DNA of 64,000 nucleotides from Desulfogranum mediterraneum DSM 13871 (GCF_000429965.1 NZ_AUCW01000019.1:62001-126000), one strand, 5' to 3'; positions 52,524-61,697 are shown, numbered from the stretch's first letter. A program made the numbers and translations. The notes: generated by a model not told the origin, from the letters alone.

Positions 52524-54605
52524 ATGAGTAAGATCCGCATTGATAAAGTTGAAGATGGCTTCCATGAAGCCCGCAGAATGGCCGAAGAAGAGGAAGGTAT
52601 CGGCCGCAGACCCGATGGCTGGCAGCGATATATCATCCCCTTTGTTGCCATCTGCTGGAGCCTGTTCCAGCTGGCCCTGCCCAAGTGGTTGCTGATTGAT
52701 TCCACCTATATCCGGGCCATCCATTTTGCCTTTGCCCTGGCCCTGGTATTTCTCAACTATCCTGTCTTGAAAAAGCCCTGCTTCGGCCTGAAATATTTTG
52801 CCGAACATAAGAAGATACCCCTGCTGGATATGGTACTGGCCGCCTTTGCCGCCTACTGCGCCCTCTATCTGGTCCTCAACTACGAGGAACTGACCGGCCG
52901 CTACGGCAGCCCCTCCACCCAGGACATCGTCATCGGCCTCTCCCTGGTGGCCATCCTCCTGGAGGCGGCCAGGCGAACCATCGGTCCGGCCCTGCCGGTT
53001 ATTGCCTCCGGCTTTATTGCCTACGCCTTCCTTGGCCCCTACATGCCCGACCTGATCGCCTTCAAGGGGACCTCGGTTGACCGCTTCATCGGCCAGATGA
53101 CCATGTCCACCGAGGGCATCTACGGCATTCCCCTGGATGTCTCGGCCACCATTGTCTTTCTCTTTGTCCTCTTTGGGGCCATGCTGGACAAGGCCGGAGC
53201 AGGCCACTACTTTATCCAGCTTGCCCTGAGCCTGCTGGGACGCTTCAAGGGCGGGCCGGCCAAGGCCGCAATCATGGGCTCGGGCCTCACCGGCCTGGTC
53301 TCCGGCTCCTCCATCGCCAACATCGTCACCACAGGCACCTTCACCATCCCCATGATGAAGAAGGTCGGTTACCCGGCCACCAAGGCTGCCGCCGTTGAGG
53401 TGGCCGCCTCCACCGACGGTCAGCTGGCCCCCCCGATCATGGGGGCTGCGGCCTTTATCATCGCCGAGTACGTCAACGTGCCCTACATCGAGGTGGTCAA
53501 GGCCGCGGCTGTCCCGGCCTTTGCCTCCTATGCGGCCCTGTTCTTCATCTCCCACATCGAGGCCTCCAAACTGGGGATCCGGGGGATGCCCAAGAGTGAA
53601 CTGCCCCCCTTTTTCAAGACCCTGCTCAGCGGGGTGCATTACCTGATTCCCCTGGCCATGCTGCTCTATGAGTTGATCGTGGTCCGCCACTCACCGGAGC
53701 TGGCTGCCTTTAATGCCATCATGGTGATGCTGGTGATCATGCTCATCCAGGAGCCCTTGCGGGCCTACCAGGAGAAGACCTCCCTGGTCCAGGGGCTGAA
53801 ACGATCCTGCCTCAACATCCTGGAGGCCCTGGCTTCAGGCGCCCGCAACATGGTGGCCGTGGCCCTGGCCACCGCGGCGGCAGGCATCATCGTCGGGGTT
53901 GTGGCCCTGGGCCTGGGCAACCTGATCAGCGAGATCATCGATGTCCTCTCCATGGGCAACGTGGTCCTGATGCTGGTGATCACCGCCCTGGCCAGCCTGA
54001 TCATCGGCATGGGCTTGCCCACCACGGCCACCTATATCGTGATGGCCTCGCTGACCGCCCCGGCCATCGTCAGCGTGGGCGGGATGCAGGGCTTCATCGT
54101 TCCCCTGATGGCAGCCCACCTCTTCTGCTTCTACTTCGGGATCCTGGCCGACGATACCCCTCCGGTGGGGCTGGCCGCCTATGCCGCGGCTGCCATCGCC
54201 AAGTCGCCGCCCATCCAGACCGGGGTGCAGGGCTTCATGTATGACATCCGCACCGCCATCCTGCCCTTTATGTTCATCTTTAACACCGATCTGATCCTCC
54301 ACAACGTCTTCTCCTGGAGCCAGGGGATCCTGATCTTTGTGATGACCTGTATCGGCAACTTTGCCTTTGCCTCGGCCACCCAGGGCTGGTTTGTGGCCAG
54401 GAACAAGGCCTGGGAGGTGCCGCTCTTTCTCTGTGTCACCTTTATCCTGATGCGACCGGATCAGATCGCATCCTGGCTGGGCATGGCCCATGAGCAGCGC
54501 TACTGGACCTACCTGATCGGTCTGGCCCTCTACGGCTTGCTCTACCTGATGCAGCGGCCCAGGATACCCCGGGTCGAGCCGGCCGTCGAGGCGGCCTCTG
54601 TTTGA
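52524..54605 (+). CDS. TRAP transporter fused permease (DctQM type, TAXI partner)
   Basis: The 693-residue membrane protein combines the small 4-TM DctQ part and the large 12-TM DctM part. 'GSGLTGLVSGSSIANIVTTGTFTIPMMKK' type sequence and 'GQLAPPIMGAAAFIIAEY' mark the DctM core, as does 'GMGLPTTATYIVMASL'. The ATG at 52524 has AGGA upstream; a TTG precedes it. It imports a solute using a cation gradient with the TAXI binding protein. The substrate is not identifiable. Confidence 0.92.
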   Translation: MSKIRIDKVEDGFHEARRMAEEEEGIGRRPDGWQRYIIPFVAICWSLFQLALPKWLLIDSTYIRAIHFAFALALVFLNYPVLKKPCFGLKYFAEHKKIPLLDMVLAAFAAYCALYLVLNYEELTGRYGSPSTQDIVIGLSLVAILLEAARRTIGPALPVIASGFIAYAFLGPYMPDLIAFKGTSVDRFIGQMTMSTEGIYGIPLDVSATIVFLFVLFGAMLDKAGAGHYFIQLALSLLGRFKGGPAKAAIMGSGLTGLVSGSSIANIVTTGTFTIPMMKKVGYPATKAAAVEVAASTDGQLAPPIMGAAAFIIAEYVNVPYIEVVKAAAVPAFASYAALFFISHIEASKLGIRGMPKSELPPFFKTLLSGVHYLIPLAMLLYELIVVRHSPELAAFNAIMVMLVIMLIQEPLRAYQEKTSLVQGLKRSCLNILEALASGARNMVAVALATAAAGIIVGVVALGLGNLISEIIDVLSMGNVVLMLVITALASLIIGMGLPTTATYIVMASLTAPAIVSVGGMQGFIVPLMAAHLFCFYFGILADDTPPVGLAAYAAAAIAKSPPIQTGVQGFMYDIRTAILPFMFIFNTDLILHNVFSWSQGILIFVMTCIGNFAFASATQGWFVARNKAWEVPLFLCVTFILMRPDQIASWLGMAHEQRYWTYLIGLALYGLLYLMQRPRIPRVEPAVEAASV

Positions 54606-54663
54606 TGGCCCTGAACCATGACGAGCTTTTCTGCTTTCTTTTTCCTATTAAGGAGGATACCCC

Positions 54664-55164
54664 GTGGCTGAAATCAAGAAGATCCTGGTCCCCCTGGCCT
54701 TTTCCACCTTTTCCCAGGGCATCATCGAATATGCAGCCTCCCTGGCCAAGGCCACCGGGGCAGAGCTGATCCTGCTCCATGTGATCAACGAGCGCGATCT
54801 GGAGACCGTGCAGACCATCACCTCCTTCGGTTACCAGGTGGATGAGGAGCACTATATCCAGGAGATTGAACAGGAACGGATCTCGCAACTCGAAGAGATG
54901 ATCAAGGATCTGGACTTTCCCGAGGATCGGATCCGCTTTGTCTTCAAGGTGGGGCGTCCGGCCAAGACCATCTTGAAACAGGTCGTGGAAGAAGAGGCGG
55001 ACATGATCGTGATGGGGTTGAAGGCCAAGTCGGAGTTGATGCATGCCCTCACCGGCTCGGTGGCGGAAAAGATCTTCCGCCGCTCTCCCGTGCCCGTGGT
55101 CTCCCATCGGGGCGAACGGATAGCCGCAAAGCTGCGCAAACGGATCCATCCCGAGCGCCCCTGA
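54664..55164 (+). CDS. Universal stress protein (UspA family)
   Basis: The 166-residue product starts with GTG after AAGGAGG. The fold is shown by 'KILVPLAFSTFSQGIIEYAASLAKATG' at the N-terminus and the late nucleotide loop 'VMGLKAKSELMHALTGSVAEKI', where the usual second Gly of G-x2-G is Ala. It follows the TRAP permease by 58 bases and is probably co-transcribed; several TRAP transporters are known to have UspA partners such as TeaD that regulate transport. Confidence 0.88.
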   Translation: MAEIKKILVPLAFSTFSQGIIEYAASLAKATGAELILLHVINERDLETVQTITSFGYQVDEEHYIQEIEQERISQLEEMIKDLDFPEDRIRFVFKVGRPAKTILKQVVEEEADMIVMGLKAKSELMHALTGSVAEKIFRRSPVPVVSHRGERIAAKLRKRIHPERP

Positions 55165-55188
55165 GCGCTCGGGAGCTGCAGTAATCGA

Positions 55189-55227
55189 CCGGCTGGTTAC
55201 AGGGGATCCTCCCCGGTAACCAGCCGG
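55189..55227 (+). terminator. Strong hairpin after the stress-protein gene
   Basis: CCGGCTGGTTAC and GTAACCAGCCGG (12 bp) plus an inner GGGG/CCCC. No T-run follows, so it may be a stabilising or factor-assisted terminator ending the transporter operon before lexA. Confidence 0.6.
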
Positions 55228-55311
55228 GCCTCCCTCCAAGACCAGCAGCGATCCCCTCCCCCCCCCTGGCTGCCGTGAGCAGCTGCTGCATTTTCTCCTT
55301 TTCAAACCGGC

Positions 55312-55327
55312 AATGTAATAGTACATT
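55312..55327. promoter_or_regulatory. Candidate LexA operator at lexA: AATGTA-N4-TACATT
   Basis: A perfect 16-base dyad 33 bases before the lexA ATG. LexA genes are autoregulated, and the position suits repression. The motif differs from the E. coli SOS box; LexA motifs are known to vary widely among deltaproteobacteria. Confidence 0.7.
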
Positions 55328-55360
55328 AGCAGGAACCATCATCTTCAGAGGTGTCCTGCC

Positions 55361-56002
55361 ATGCCCCCACAGATCCCGCTTACCCCCAGACAAGAGGCCC
55401 TGCTCGACTATCTCCGCCAGCAGATCAACCAGCACAGCCAGGCCCCCAGCCTGCGCCAGGCTGCCCAGGATCTGGCCATCAGCCACACGGCCGTGGCCAG
55501 CATGCTCCAGACCCTCCAGGAAAAAGGGTACCTTCAACGGGCCGGCCGCTACAGCCGGACCATCACCCTGCTGCCGGCGGCCGGCAAGCGCGCCCCGGGC
55601 CGGGGGAGAGAGGTGCCCATCATCGGCCGGGTGGCCGCGGGCCTGCCCCTCTATGCCCAGCAGGAGTGGGCCGGCTCCATCCTGGTGGATCCTGAAATCT
55701 ATCGCAGCGCCAACCTCTTTGCCCTCCGGATCAGCGGAGATTCCATGAAGGATATCGGTATACTGGATGGGGACCTGGCCATCTGCGAGCCCCGCCAGTT
55801 TGCCGAAAACGGCGAGGTCGTGGTCGCCCTGATCGACCAGGAAGAGGCCACGGTCAAACGCTTCTTCTATCACGGCGACCATATCGAACTGGTCCCGGAA
55901 AACAGCAGTTTTCAACCGTTCTGTTACGGCCTGGGCGAGGTCCTGATCCAGGGCAAGGTGGTCGGCATCCACCGCGGCCCCGAGCAGATGGCTGCCCTCT
56001 AA
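55361..56002 (+). CDS. lexA: SOS repressor LexA
   Basis: The 213-residue product has a winged helix at residues about 1-65 ('SLRQAAQDLAISHTAVASMLQTL' in two parts), the Ala93-Gly94 cleavage bond in 'VAAGLPLYA', Ser128 in 'ISGDSMKDIGI' and Lys166 in 'EATVKRFF', the Ser-Lys autocleavage pair. The ATG has AGAGGTG upstream. It is first in a cassette with a DUF72 gene, an ImuB-like gene and dnaE2, and presumably represses them. Confidence 0.95.
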   Translation: MPPQIPLTPRQEALLDYLRQQINQHSQAPSLRQAAQDLAISHTAVASMLQTLQEKGYLQRAGRYSRTITLLPAAGKRAPGRGREVPIIGRVAAGLPLYAQQEWAGSILVDPEIYRSANLFALRISGDSMKDIGILDGDLAICEPRQFAENGEVVVALIDQEEATVKRFFYHGDHIELVPENSSFQPFCYGLGEVLIQGKVVGIHRGPEQMAAL

Positions 56003-56026
56003 GCCATGAAATTCCGGTAAAGCACC

Positions 56027-56821
56027 ATGCCTCCTGCGCTGCGCATCGGCACCTCCGGCTACTCCTATCCCGAATGGGTCGATGCCGGGGTCTATCCACC
56101 CAAGACCGTTTCTGCCGCCATGCTGGGGCTCTACAGCCGGATGTTCCCCGTGGTGGAGCTCAACTACTCCTGGTATCAGATGATCCGGGCCGAGGCTGTG
56201 GAGCGGATGATGGCCCGGGTGCCGCCGGCCTTCTCCTTTGCCGCCAAGCTCACCCGCACCATGACCCATGAGATCGGCCCGGACTGGCAGCAACAGGCCC
56301 GGCTCTATGCCCAGGGCATCCGGCCCCTGCAGCAGGCCGGCCACCTCTTGGCGATCCTGGCCCAGTTCCCGCCCGGATTCCGGCGCACCCCGGCCAATCG
56401 CCGCTACCTGGCCCTGCTCCTGGATCTCCTCGCAATTCAGGCCGGCCTGCCCCTGGTGGTGGAGTTTCGTCACCGTTCCTGGGCCCATGACCGGGTCTTT
56501 CAGGGGCTTTCGGAGCGGGGCATCACCCTGGCATGCGTCGATACCCCGCCCCTGGCCGAGCTCTTCCCCTGCCTGGAGGTGGTCACCAACCCCAAGCTCT
56601 GCTACTTCCGCCTCCATGGCCGCAACAGCGCGGGCTGGCGGAGCGGCACCATGCAGCAGCAGTTCAACTACTCCTATACCCGGGAAGAACTCGCCACCTT
56701 CAGGGACCGCCTCCTCCTCCCCATGACTGCCAAGGCCTCACAGGGTGTGGTCTTCTTCAACAACCACGTGGCCGGCCAGGCCGTGGCCAACGCCCGGACC
56801 CTGACCGAGCTGCTGCCCTGA
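56027..56821 (+). CDS. DUF72 (YecE-like) protein
   Basis: The 264-residue TIM-barrel protein of the DUF72 family has 'RIGTSGYSYPEW' at the start, 'VELNYSWYQM', 'VVEFRHRSWAH' and a C-terminal 'VVFFNNHVAGQAVANA'. No biochemical role is established for the family, though members are often found near repair genes. It is 24 bases after lexA and 119 before the ImuB-like gene, in the position where other cassettes carry imuA. Confidence 0.85.
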   Translation: MPPALRIGTSGYSYPEWVDAGVYPPKTVSAAMLGLYSRMFPVVELNYSWYQMIRAEAVERMMARVPPAFSFAAKLTRTMTHEIGPDWQQQARLYAQGIRPLQQAGHLLAILAQFPPGFRRTPANRRYLALLLDLLAIQAGLPLVVEFRHRSWAHDRVFQGLSERGITLACVDTPPLAELFPCLEVVTNPKLCYFRLHGRNSAGWRSGTMQQQFNYSYTREELATFRDRLLLPMTAKASQGVVFFNNHVAGQAVANARTLTELLP

Positions 56822-56881
56822 AACCCTCTGTTCGGTTCCGCTGATCTTAAGGGTGCCCTGAAGAGCGTGGCTGTACCCTCC

Positions 56882-56922
56882 TGTACGGAAAATGTACAGC
56901 CTGGCTTTACATTTTCCGTACA
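56882..56922. promoter_or_regulatory. Perfect 15-bp inverted repeat before the ImuB-like gene
   Basis: TGTACGGAAAATGTA (56882-56896) and its exact complement TACATTTTCCGTACA (56908-56922) are separated by 11 bases. Each arm also lies in a smaller dyad, TGTAC-N7-GTACA and TTTAC-N7-GTACA, with centres 24 bases apart. It ends 18 bases before the ATG. It could be a double operator or an mRNA hairpin that controls translation. It shares the half AATGTA with the lexA-upstream dyad, but the spacing differs. Confidence 0.65.
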
Positions 56923-56940
56923 TTGAGCTAAGCTTGGTTC

Positions 56941-58272
56941 ATGGAACGAAGCGTCATACATCTCAACATTGCCGATTTCAGCGTGGCCGTGGAGCGGCTC
57001 CTGGATTCCAGCCTGCGAAGCCAGCCCCTGATCATTGCCCAGCCTGCGGCCCGATCCGTGGTCTACGACATGAGTGAGGAGGCCTATCAGGACGGGGTCC
57101 GCAAGGGGATGATGCTGGGTCAGGCCAGACGCCGCTGCCGCCGGGCCGCCATCCTGCCGCCCCGGCCGGAGAAGTACTGCCAGCTGCTTGGCCATTGCCT
57201 GGGCCATGCCCGCCGCTTCTCGCCCCTGGTGGAACCGGCCGCCGGCCAGGGGCACCTCTACCTGGACGTCACCGGTACCCATCGGCTCTTTGGCCCGCCT
57301 CCGGATATCGGCTGGCGGCTGCGCAAGACCCTGCAGGCCGAGCTGGGCCTGGACCCGATCTGGTCCCTGGCCCCCAACAAGCTGATCGCCAAGGTCGCCA
57401 GCCGCCTGGTCAAGCCGGTGGGCGAATATATCGTGGCCAGCGGTGAGGAGGAGGCCTTCCTGGCCCCCCTGCCCCTGGAGCTGATCCCCGGCCTCAATGG
57501 CTTGGATCTGGAGCGGCTGGCCCAGCTGCAGATCAGGCGGGTCAACCAGGCCACCCCGCTGTCGGTCTCAGAACTGGCGGTGCTCTGCGGCAAGCGGGCC
57601 CGGCCCGTCTTTCAGGCCATCCGGGGCATCGACCACCAGCCCGTGACCAGCGCCAGCAGAGATCGGCTCCAGCGGCTGGAACACTGCTTTACCCCGGACA
57701 CCAATCAGGAGGCCTTGGTCCGGGCCGCCGTGGCCGAGCTGGCCGCCCAGCTAGGCTTTCAGCTGCGCCGCCGGCGTCAGGGCTGCCGCAAGCTCAGCCT
57801 CAGCCTCCTCTACAGCGACGGGGTGGAGTGCATCCGCCAGGCTGCCTGCCGCCAGCCGCTCAGCGATGACCCGCCCCTGGAGGAGCTGGCCCTGACCGCC
57901 CTCTACCGGGCCTGGCACCGGCGGGTGCGGCTCAGGCGGCTGCAACTCTCCTGGACCGGTCATCACACCCCGGGCAGACAACTCTCCCTGCTCTCGCTCT
58001 CTCCTCAGACCCGGCCGGAGCGCGGAGCAAGCCTGCCGCTCCAGGGACTAAGCCAGTCCCGCTCCGCCGCCCCCCAGGCAGCAGCGCCAACACCAATACC
58101 AGCATCAACACCGAGGATGGTGCCCCCGGAGCGCAGCCGCAAGCTCAGCCAGGCCTGCGACCTCATCCAAGAGCGCTACGGCCCTGAGCTGCTCCGCCGG
58201 GGCAGCCGCTTTCAGGCCATCCAGCCAGGCCAGGGAGCCAACAGCCCCAAAACCCAGGAAGCCCGGACATGA
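56941..58272 (+). CDS. imuB: ImuB-like Y-family polymerase homologue (catalytic acids missing)
   Basis: The 443-residue product is a Y-family fold. Where DinB has the metal-binding DxD ('HIDMDCFFAAVE'), this reads 'HLNIADFSVAVE', giving Asn9 and Ala11. The SxDEAYLD site reads 'GQGHLYLDVTG', giving Gly104 and His105 in place of Asp-Glu. So it should not polymerise, as in ImuB, which tethers DnaE2 to the sliding clamp. The first residues (NIADFSVAVE) and HhH-like 'ELIPGLNGLDLERLAQLQI' are recognisable. A C-terminal unstructured tail is Ser/Pro/Ala-rich. It overlaps dnaE2 by four bases (ATGA). No clear Shine-Dalgarno precedes the ATG. Confidence 0.85.
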   Translation: MERSVIHLNIADFSVAVERLLDSSLRSQPLIIAQPAARSVVYDMSEEAYQDGVRKGMMLGQARRRCRRAAILPPRPEKYCQLLGHCLGHARRFSPLVEPAAGQGHLYLDVTGTHRLFGPPPDIGWRLRKTLQAELGLDPIWSLAPNKLIAKVASRLVKPVGEYIVASGEEEAFLAPLPLELIPGLNGLDLERLAQLQIRRVNQATPLSVSELAVLCGKRARPVFQAIRGIDHQPVTSASRDRLQRLEHCFTPDTNQEALVRAAVAELAAQLGFQLRRRRQGCRKLSLSLLYSDGVECIRQAACRQPLSDDPPLEELALTALYRAWHRRVRLRRLQLSWTGHHTPGRQLSLLSLSPQTRPERGASLPLQGLSQSRSAAPQAAAPTPIPASTPRMVPPERSRKLSQACDLIQERYGPELLRRGSRFQAIQPGQGANSPKTQEART

Positions 58273-61200
58273 ACAGATCCACCTCCTCCCGGCCGCCCCT
58301 GGCCCTGGGCCTCCACTCCCACTTCTCCCTGATGGAGGCCACCCCAGATCCAGCATCACTCTGCCAGCGGGTCAGGGAGCTGGGCTACCAGCGGCTGGCG
58401 GTCTGTGACGTCAACAACCTCTACGGGCTCTGGCCGCTGCTGGCCAGCTGCCAAGCGGAGGGGCTCACACCCCTGATCGGAGCCGAGCTCCGCTGGCCCC
58501 TGGCCGGCCAGGACAGAGAGCCCTCGGCCCAGGAGCGTTGCTTCTGCCTGGTCAAGGATACCCTGGGCTTCAGTAACCTCTGCCAGCTGCTCTCTGCCCG
58601 CCACTGCGAGCCACAATTCAAGGCACCAGAAGCCCTGGGCCGCTTCCACCAGGGGCTGATCATCCTCAGCCGCTCCACCAGCCTGCTCCAGCACCTGGCC
58701 GAGCTGGGTGCCGATGCAGGTGCTGCCCTCTTGAGCAGCCAGGAGCCCCTTTGCCGCACGCTCTTTCAGCAGGCCAAAAAACTTGGCCTGCCCGGAGTGC
58801 CGCTGCTGGACAGCTTTTTTCTCTCCCCCCAGGACCACTTTCTCCATCAGCTGCTCCGGGCCATGGCCAGCAACAGCTCCCTCTCCCGCCTGGACCAGAG
58901 GGTCTGCGCCCCGGCCCGGGCCTATCTGCCCGGGCCGGCTGAGCTCGTTCACCGTTTTCAGCTCTGGCCCCACTGCCTCAAAGAGCTCGAGCGGATCAGC
59001 GAGCGCTGCAGCTTCACAGGCCCCTCCCAGGAGTTGATCATGCCGCCCTGGCCCCTGGAGGCGGGGCTGAATGGGCCGCAGCAACAGCAAGACCCCCAGG
59101 CAGCTGACCAGGAGCTGGCCCGCCAGGCCCGGGAGGGCGCCAGATACCGCTACGGCACGCCCCTGCCCCAGGCCGTGACCAGGCGGCTGGCCCATGAGCT
59201 GGGTATCATCGCCCAGATGAACTTTTCCTCCTACTTCCTGGTGGTGCGGGAGATCGTCGGCCCAGTGGCCCGCACCTGCGGCCGCGGCTCCGGAGCGGCC
59301 TCCCTGGTCAGCTACTGCCTGGGGATCACCAATGTCTGCCCCATCAAGCACTCCCTCTACTTTGAGCGCTTCCTCAATCCGGGCCGCAAGGACCCGCCGG
59401 ATATCGATGTGGACTTTTCCTGGGACGAGCGGGACGCCATCTTAAACAAGCTCCTGGAACGTTTCGGCGCCCAGGCGGCCATGGTCTGCAACCAGGTGCG
59501 GCTCCAGCCCAGGATGGTGATCCGGGAGGTGGCCAAGGTCTGGGGCCTGCCAGGGGGCGAGATCAGCCGGCTGAGCAAACGGCTGCCCTGGCTCTGGCAG
59601 CTCAATGAGCAGGAGGATCTGCTCAGCCGGCTCAAAAACCTGCCCCAGCTGCGCGGGGTGGAGCTGCATGAACCCTGGCCCCGGATCCTGCAGCTGGCCC
59701 AAAGGCTGAGCAGCACTCCCAGCCACCTCTCGGTCCACCCCGGCGGGGTGATCATCACCCCCAAGCCGGTGGCCAGCTACGTTCCGGTGGAGCGGGCTGC
59801 CAAGGGGGTACCCATCATCCAGTGGGATAAGGATGGTGCCGAAGAGGCGGGCCTGGTCAAGATCGACCTCTTGGGCAACCGCAGCCTGGGAGTGATCCGC
59901 GACACCGTGGAGCAGGTCAGAAAAGAGCAGCCCTTTCAGGAACAGGGCTGGCAGCCCGAGGATGACCCCGCCACCCAGGCGACCATTGCCCAGGGCCGGA
60001 CCATGGGCTGCTTCTATATCGAGAGCCCGGCAACCCGCCTGTTGCAGCGCAAGGCCCGCACCGGCGACTTTGATCACCTGGTGATCCATTCCTCCATCAT
60101 CCGGCCGGCAGCCAACACCTTTATCCGGGAATACCTGCGCCGGCTCCATGGCGGCGACTGGCAGCCGCTCCATCCCCTGGTGGGCAGGGTCCTGGATGAG
60201 AGCTACGGCATCATGGTCTACCAGGAGGACGTCTCCCGGGTGGCGGTCCAGTTCGGCTTCAGCCATGTGGAGGCCGACGGCTTGCGCAAGATCATGTCCA
60301 AAAAGGATCGGCAGCGAAAGCTCAAGGACTTTGAACAGCGTTTCCTGAGTATGGCTGAAGCCCGCCAGGTGCCGACCCGGGTCAGCCGGCAGATCTGGGA
60401 GATGATGATGAGCTTTGAGGGCTACTCCTTCTGCAAACCCCACTCCGCCTCCTATGCCCAGGTCTCCTTCCAGGCCGCCTTTCTCAAGACCCACTTCCCG
60501 GCCCAGTTCATGGCAGCGGTGATCTCAAACCAGGGCGGCTTCTACTCCACCTTTGCCTACCTCTCCGAGGCCCGTCGCCTGGGCCTGACCATCCTGCCTC
60601 CTGATGTGGCTGAGAGCGAAATTCACTGGCGCGGCCAGGGAGACTCGCTGCGGGTGGGGTTGATGGCCATCCGGGGCTTGAGCCTGGAGACAGCTGAAAC
60701 CATCGTCAGGGAACGCCAGCTCCGTCCCTTTAAGAACATGGCTGATTTCCTGGAGCGGATCCGGCCCCACCAGGACCAGGGGCTGGCCCTGATCCACTGC
60801 GGCGCCCTGGATCGCCTTAATCCGGAGCAGGAGGGAAAGAACCGGGGCGTACTCTGCTGGCTGCTGGCCCACTGGCTGCAGACCAGCCGCTCCAAGGCCC
60901 CCCTGCTCTTTGCCCCCACGGTCAAGCCGCCTCCCCTGCCCCCGGAGGATCTCCGGGAGCGACTCCGCCGGGAGTACCGGGTGCTGGGCTTTCTCTGCTC
61001 CTGCCATCCCATCAGCCTCTACCAGGAGACCAGGCGCCGACTCAGCACCATCCTGGCCAGGGATCTTAGCCGTCACCGGCCCCGGACCGGTCAGCCACCA
61101 AGACAGATACGGTTCTTAGGCTGGCTGATCACCGCCAAGGTGGTCACCACCAGGAAGGGACAGCCCATGGAGTTTGTCAGCTTTGAGGATGAGACCGGCC

Positions 61201-61403
61201 AGGTGGAGTGTACCTTTTTTCCCAGGACCTACCAGCGCTACTGTCACCTCCTGGATGGTCATGGCCCTCTGCTGCTGGAAGGCACCGTGGATGAGGAATT
61301 TGGGGTCTGTACCCTGACCGTGGAGCGTCTGGCAGACCGGCGCAACAGTTTCCAACTCCAGTCTGCCGGCCTGCCCCTGGATACTTTCTCGCAAGAGCCT
61401 TAG
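58269..61403 (+). CDS. dnaE2: Error-prone DNA polymerase DnaE2
   Basis: The 1044-residue C-family polymerase has a PHP domain at the N-terminus ('LGLHSHFSLMEATPDP', 'CDVNNLYGLWPL') and the polymerase catalytic acids Asp380 and Asp382 in 'PPDIDVDFSWDERDA' and Asp533 in 'LVKIDLLGNRSLGVI'. An OB fold near the C-terminus ('GWLITAKVVTTRKGQPMEFVSFED') is present, but the tau-binding tail of replicative DnaE is not, as expected for DnaE2. It works with the ImuB-like protein in SOS mutagenesis and lesion bypass. It is translationally coupled to the preceding gene. Confidence 0.95.
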   Translation: MNRSTSSRPPLALGLHSHFSLMEATPDPASLCQRVRELGYQRLAVCDVNNLYGLWPLLASCQAEGLTPLIGAELRWPLAGQDREPSAQERCFCLVKDTLGFSNLCQLLSARHCEPQFKAPEALGRFHQGLIILSRSTSLLQHLAELGADAGAALLSSQEPLCRTLFQQAKKLGLPGVPLLDSFFLSPQDHFLHQLLRAMASNSSLSRLDQRVCAPARAYLPGPAELVHRFQLWPHCLKELERISERCSFTGPSQELIMPPWPLEAGLNGPQQQQDPQAADQELARQAREGARYRYGTPLPQAVTRRLAHELGIIAQMNFSSYFLVVREIVGPVARTCGRGSGAASLVSYCLGITNVCPIKHSLYFERFLNPGRKDPPDIDVDFSWDERDAILNKLLERFGAQAAMVCNQVRLQPRMVIREVAKVWGLPGGEISRLSKRLPWLWQLNEQEDLLSRLKNLPQLRGVELHEPWPRILQLAQRLSSTPSHLSVHPGGVIITPKPVASYVPVERAAKGVPIIQWDKDGAEEAGLVKIDLLGNRSLGVIRDTVEQVRKEQPFQEQGWQPEDDPATQATIAQGRTMGCFYIESPATRLLQRKARTGDFDHLVIHSSIIRPAANTFIREYLRRLHGGDWQPLHPLVGRVLDESYGIMVYQEDVSRVAVQFGFSHVEADGLRKIMSKKDRQRKLKDFEQRFLSMAEARQVPTRVSRQIWEMMMSFEGYSFCKPHSASYAQVSFQAAFLKTHFPAQFMAAVISNQGGFYSTFAYLSEARRLGLTILPPDVAESEIHWRGQGDSLRVGLMAIRGLSLETAETIVRERQLRPFKNMADFLERIRPHQDQGLALIHCGALDRLNPEQEGKNRGVLCWLLAHWLQTSRSKAPLLFAPTVKPPPLPPEDLRERLRREYRVLGFLCSCHPISLYQETRRRLSTILARDLSRHRPRTGQPPRQIRFLGWLITAKVVTTRKGQPMEFVSFEDETGQVECTFFPRTYQRYCHLLDGHGPLLLEGTVDEEFGVCTLTVERLADRRNSFQLQSAGLPLDTFSQEP

Positions 61404-61550
61404 ATAGAGCAGCCTCACCAGGCTCTTCCCGGAGGTCTTTGTAGTGAAGCAGCTGTACCTGTTGCAGGTGTGCCTGGAGTTCTGGGATGGTTGACCCTGC
61501 CAGCTGGGTGGTCTGATCTTTGTCCCCTTTACCACGGCGAATATAGATAA
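61404..61550. other. Intergenic stretch after dnaE2
   Basis: Between the dnaE2 stop and repeat copy B. No gene, terminator or other feature is evident. Confidence 0.3.
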
Positions 61551-61693
61551 GGGTATCTTGTTTAATGAGATTTTTCGATCAAGGTCAAGGCGAAAGATCA
61601 AATTTTAGTGGATGCATATGGTTGATATTCATAGACTAAATTTCTCGATCGCAACGCTGAGATTGGAAGAAAAAGTATTTTTTCAAGGTGGCC
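61551..61693 (+). repeat. Dispersed intergenic repeat, copy B
   Basis: Begins GGGTATCTTGTTTAATGAGA, then TTTTTCGATCAAGGTCAAGG, and ends GAGATTGGAAGAAAAAG..TTTTTTCAAGGTGGCC. It stops five bases from the point where the broken integrase frame ends, so it may mark the deletion junction. Confidence 0.7.
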
Positions 61694-61697
61694 TGAA

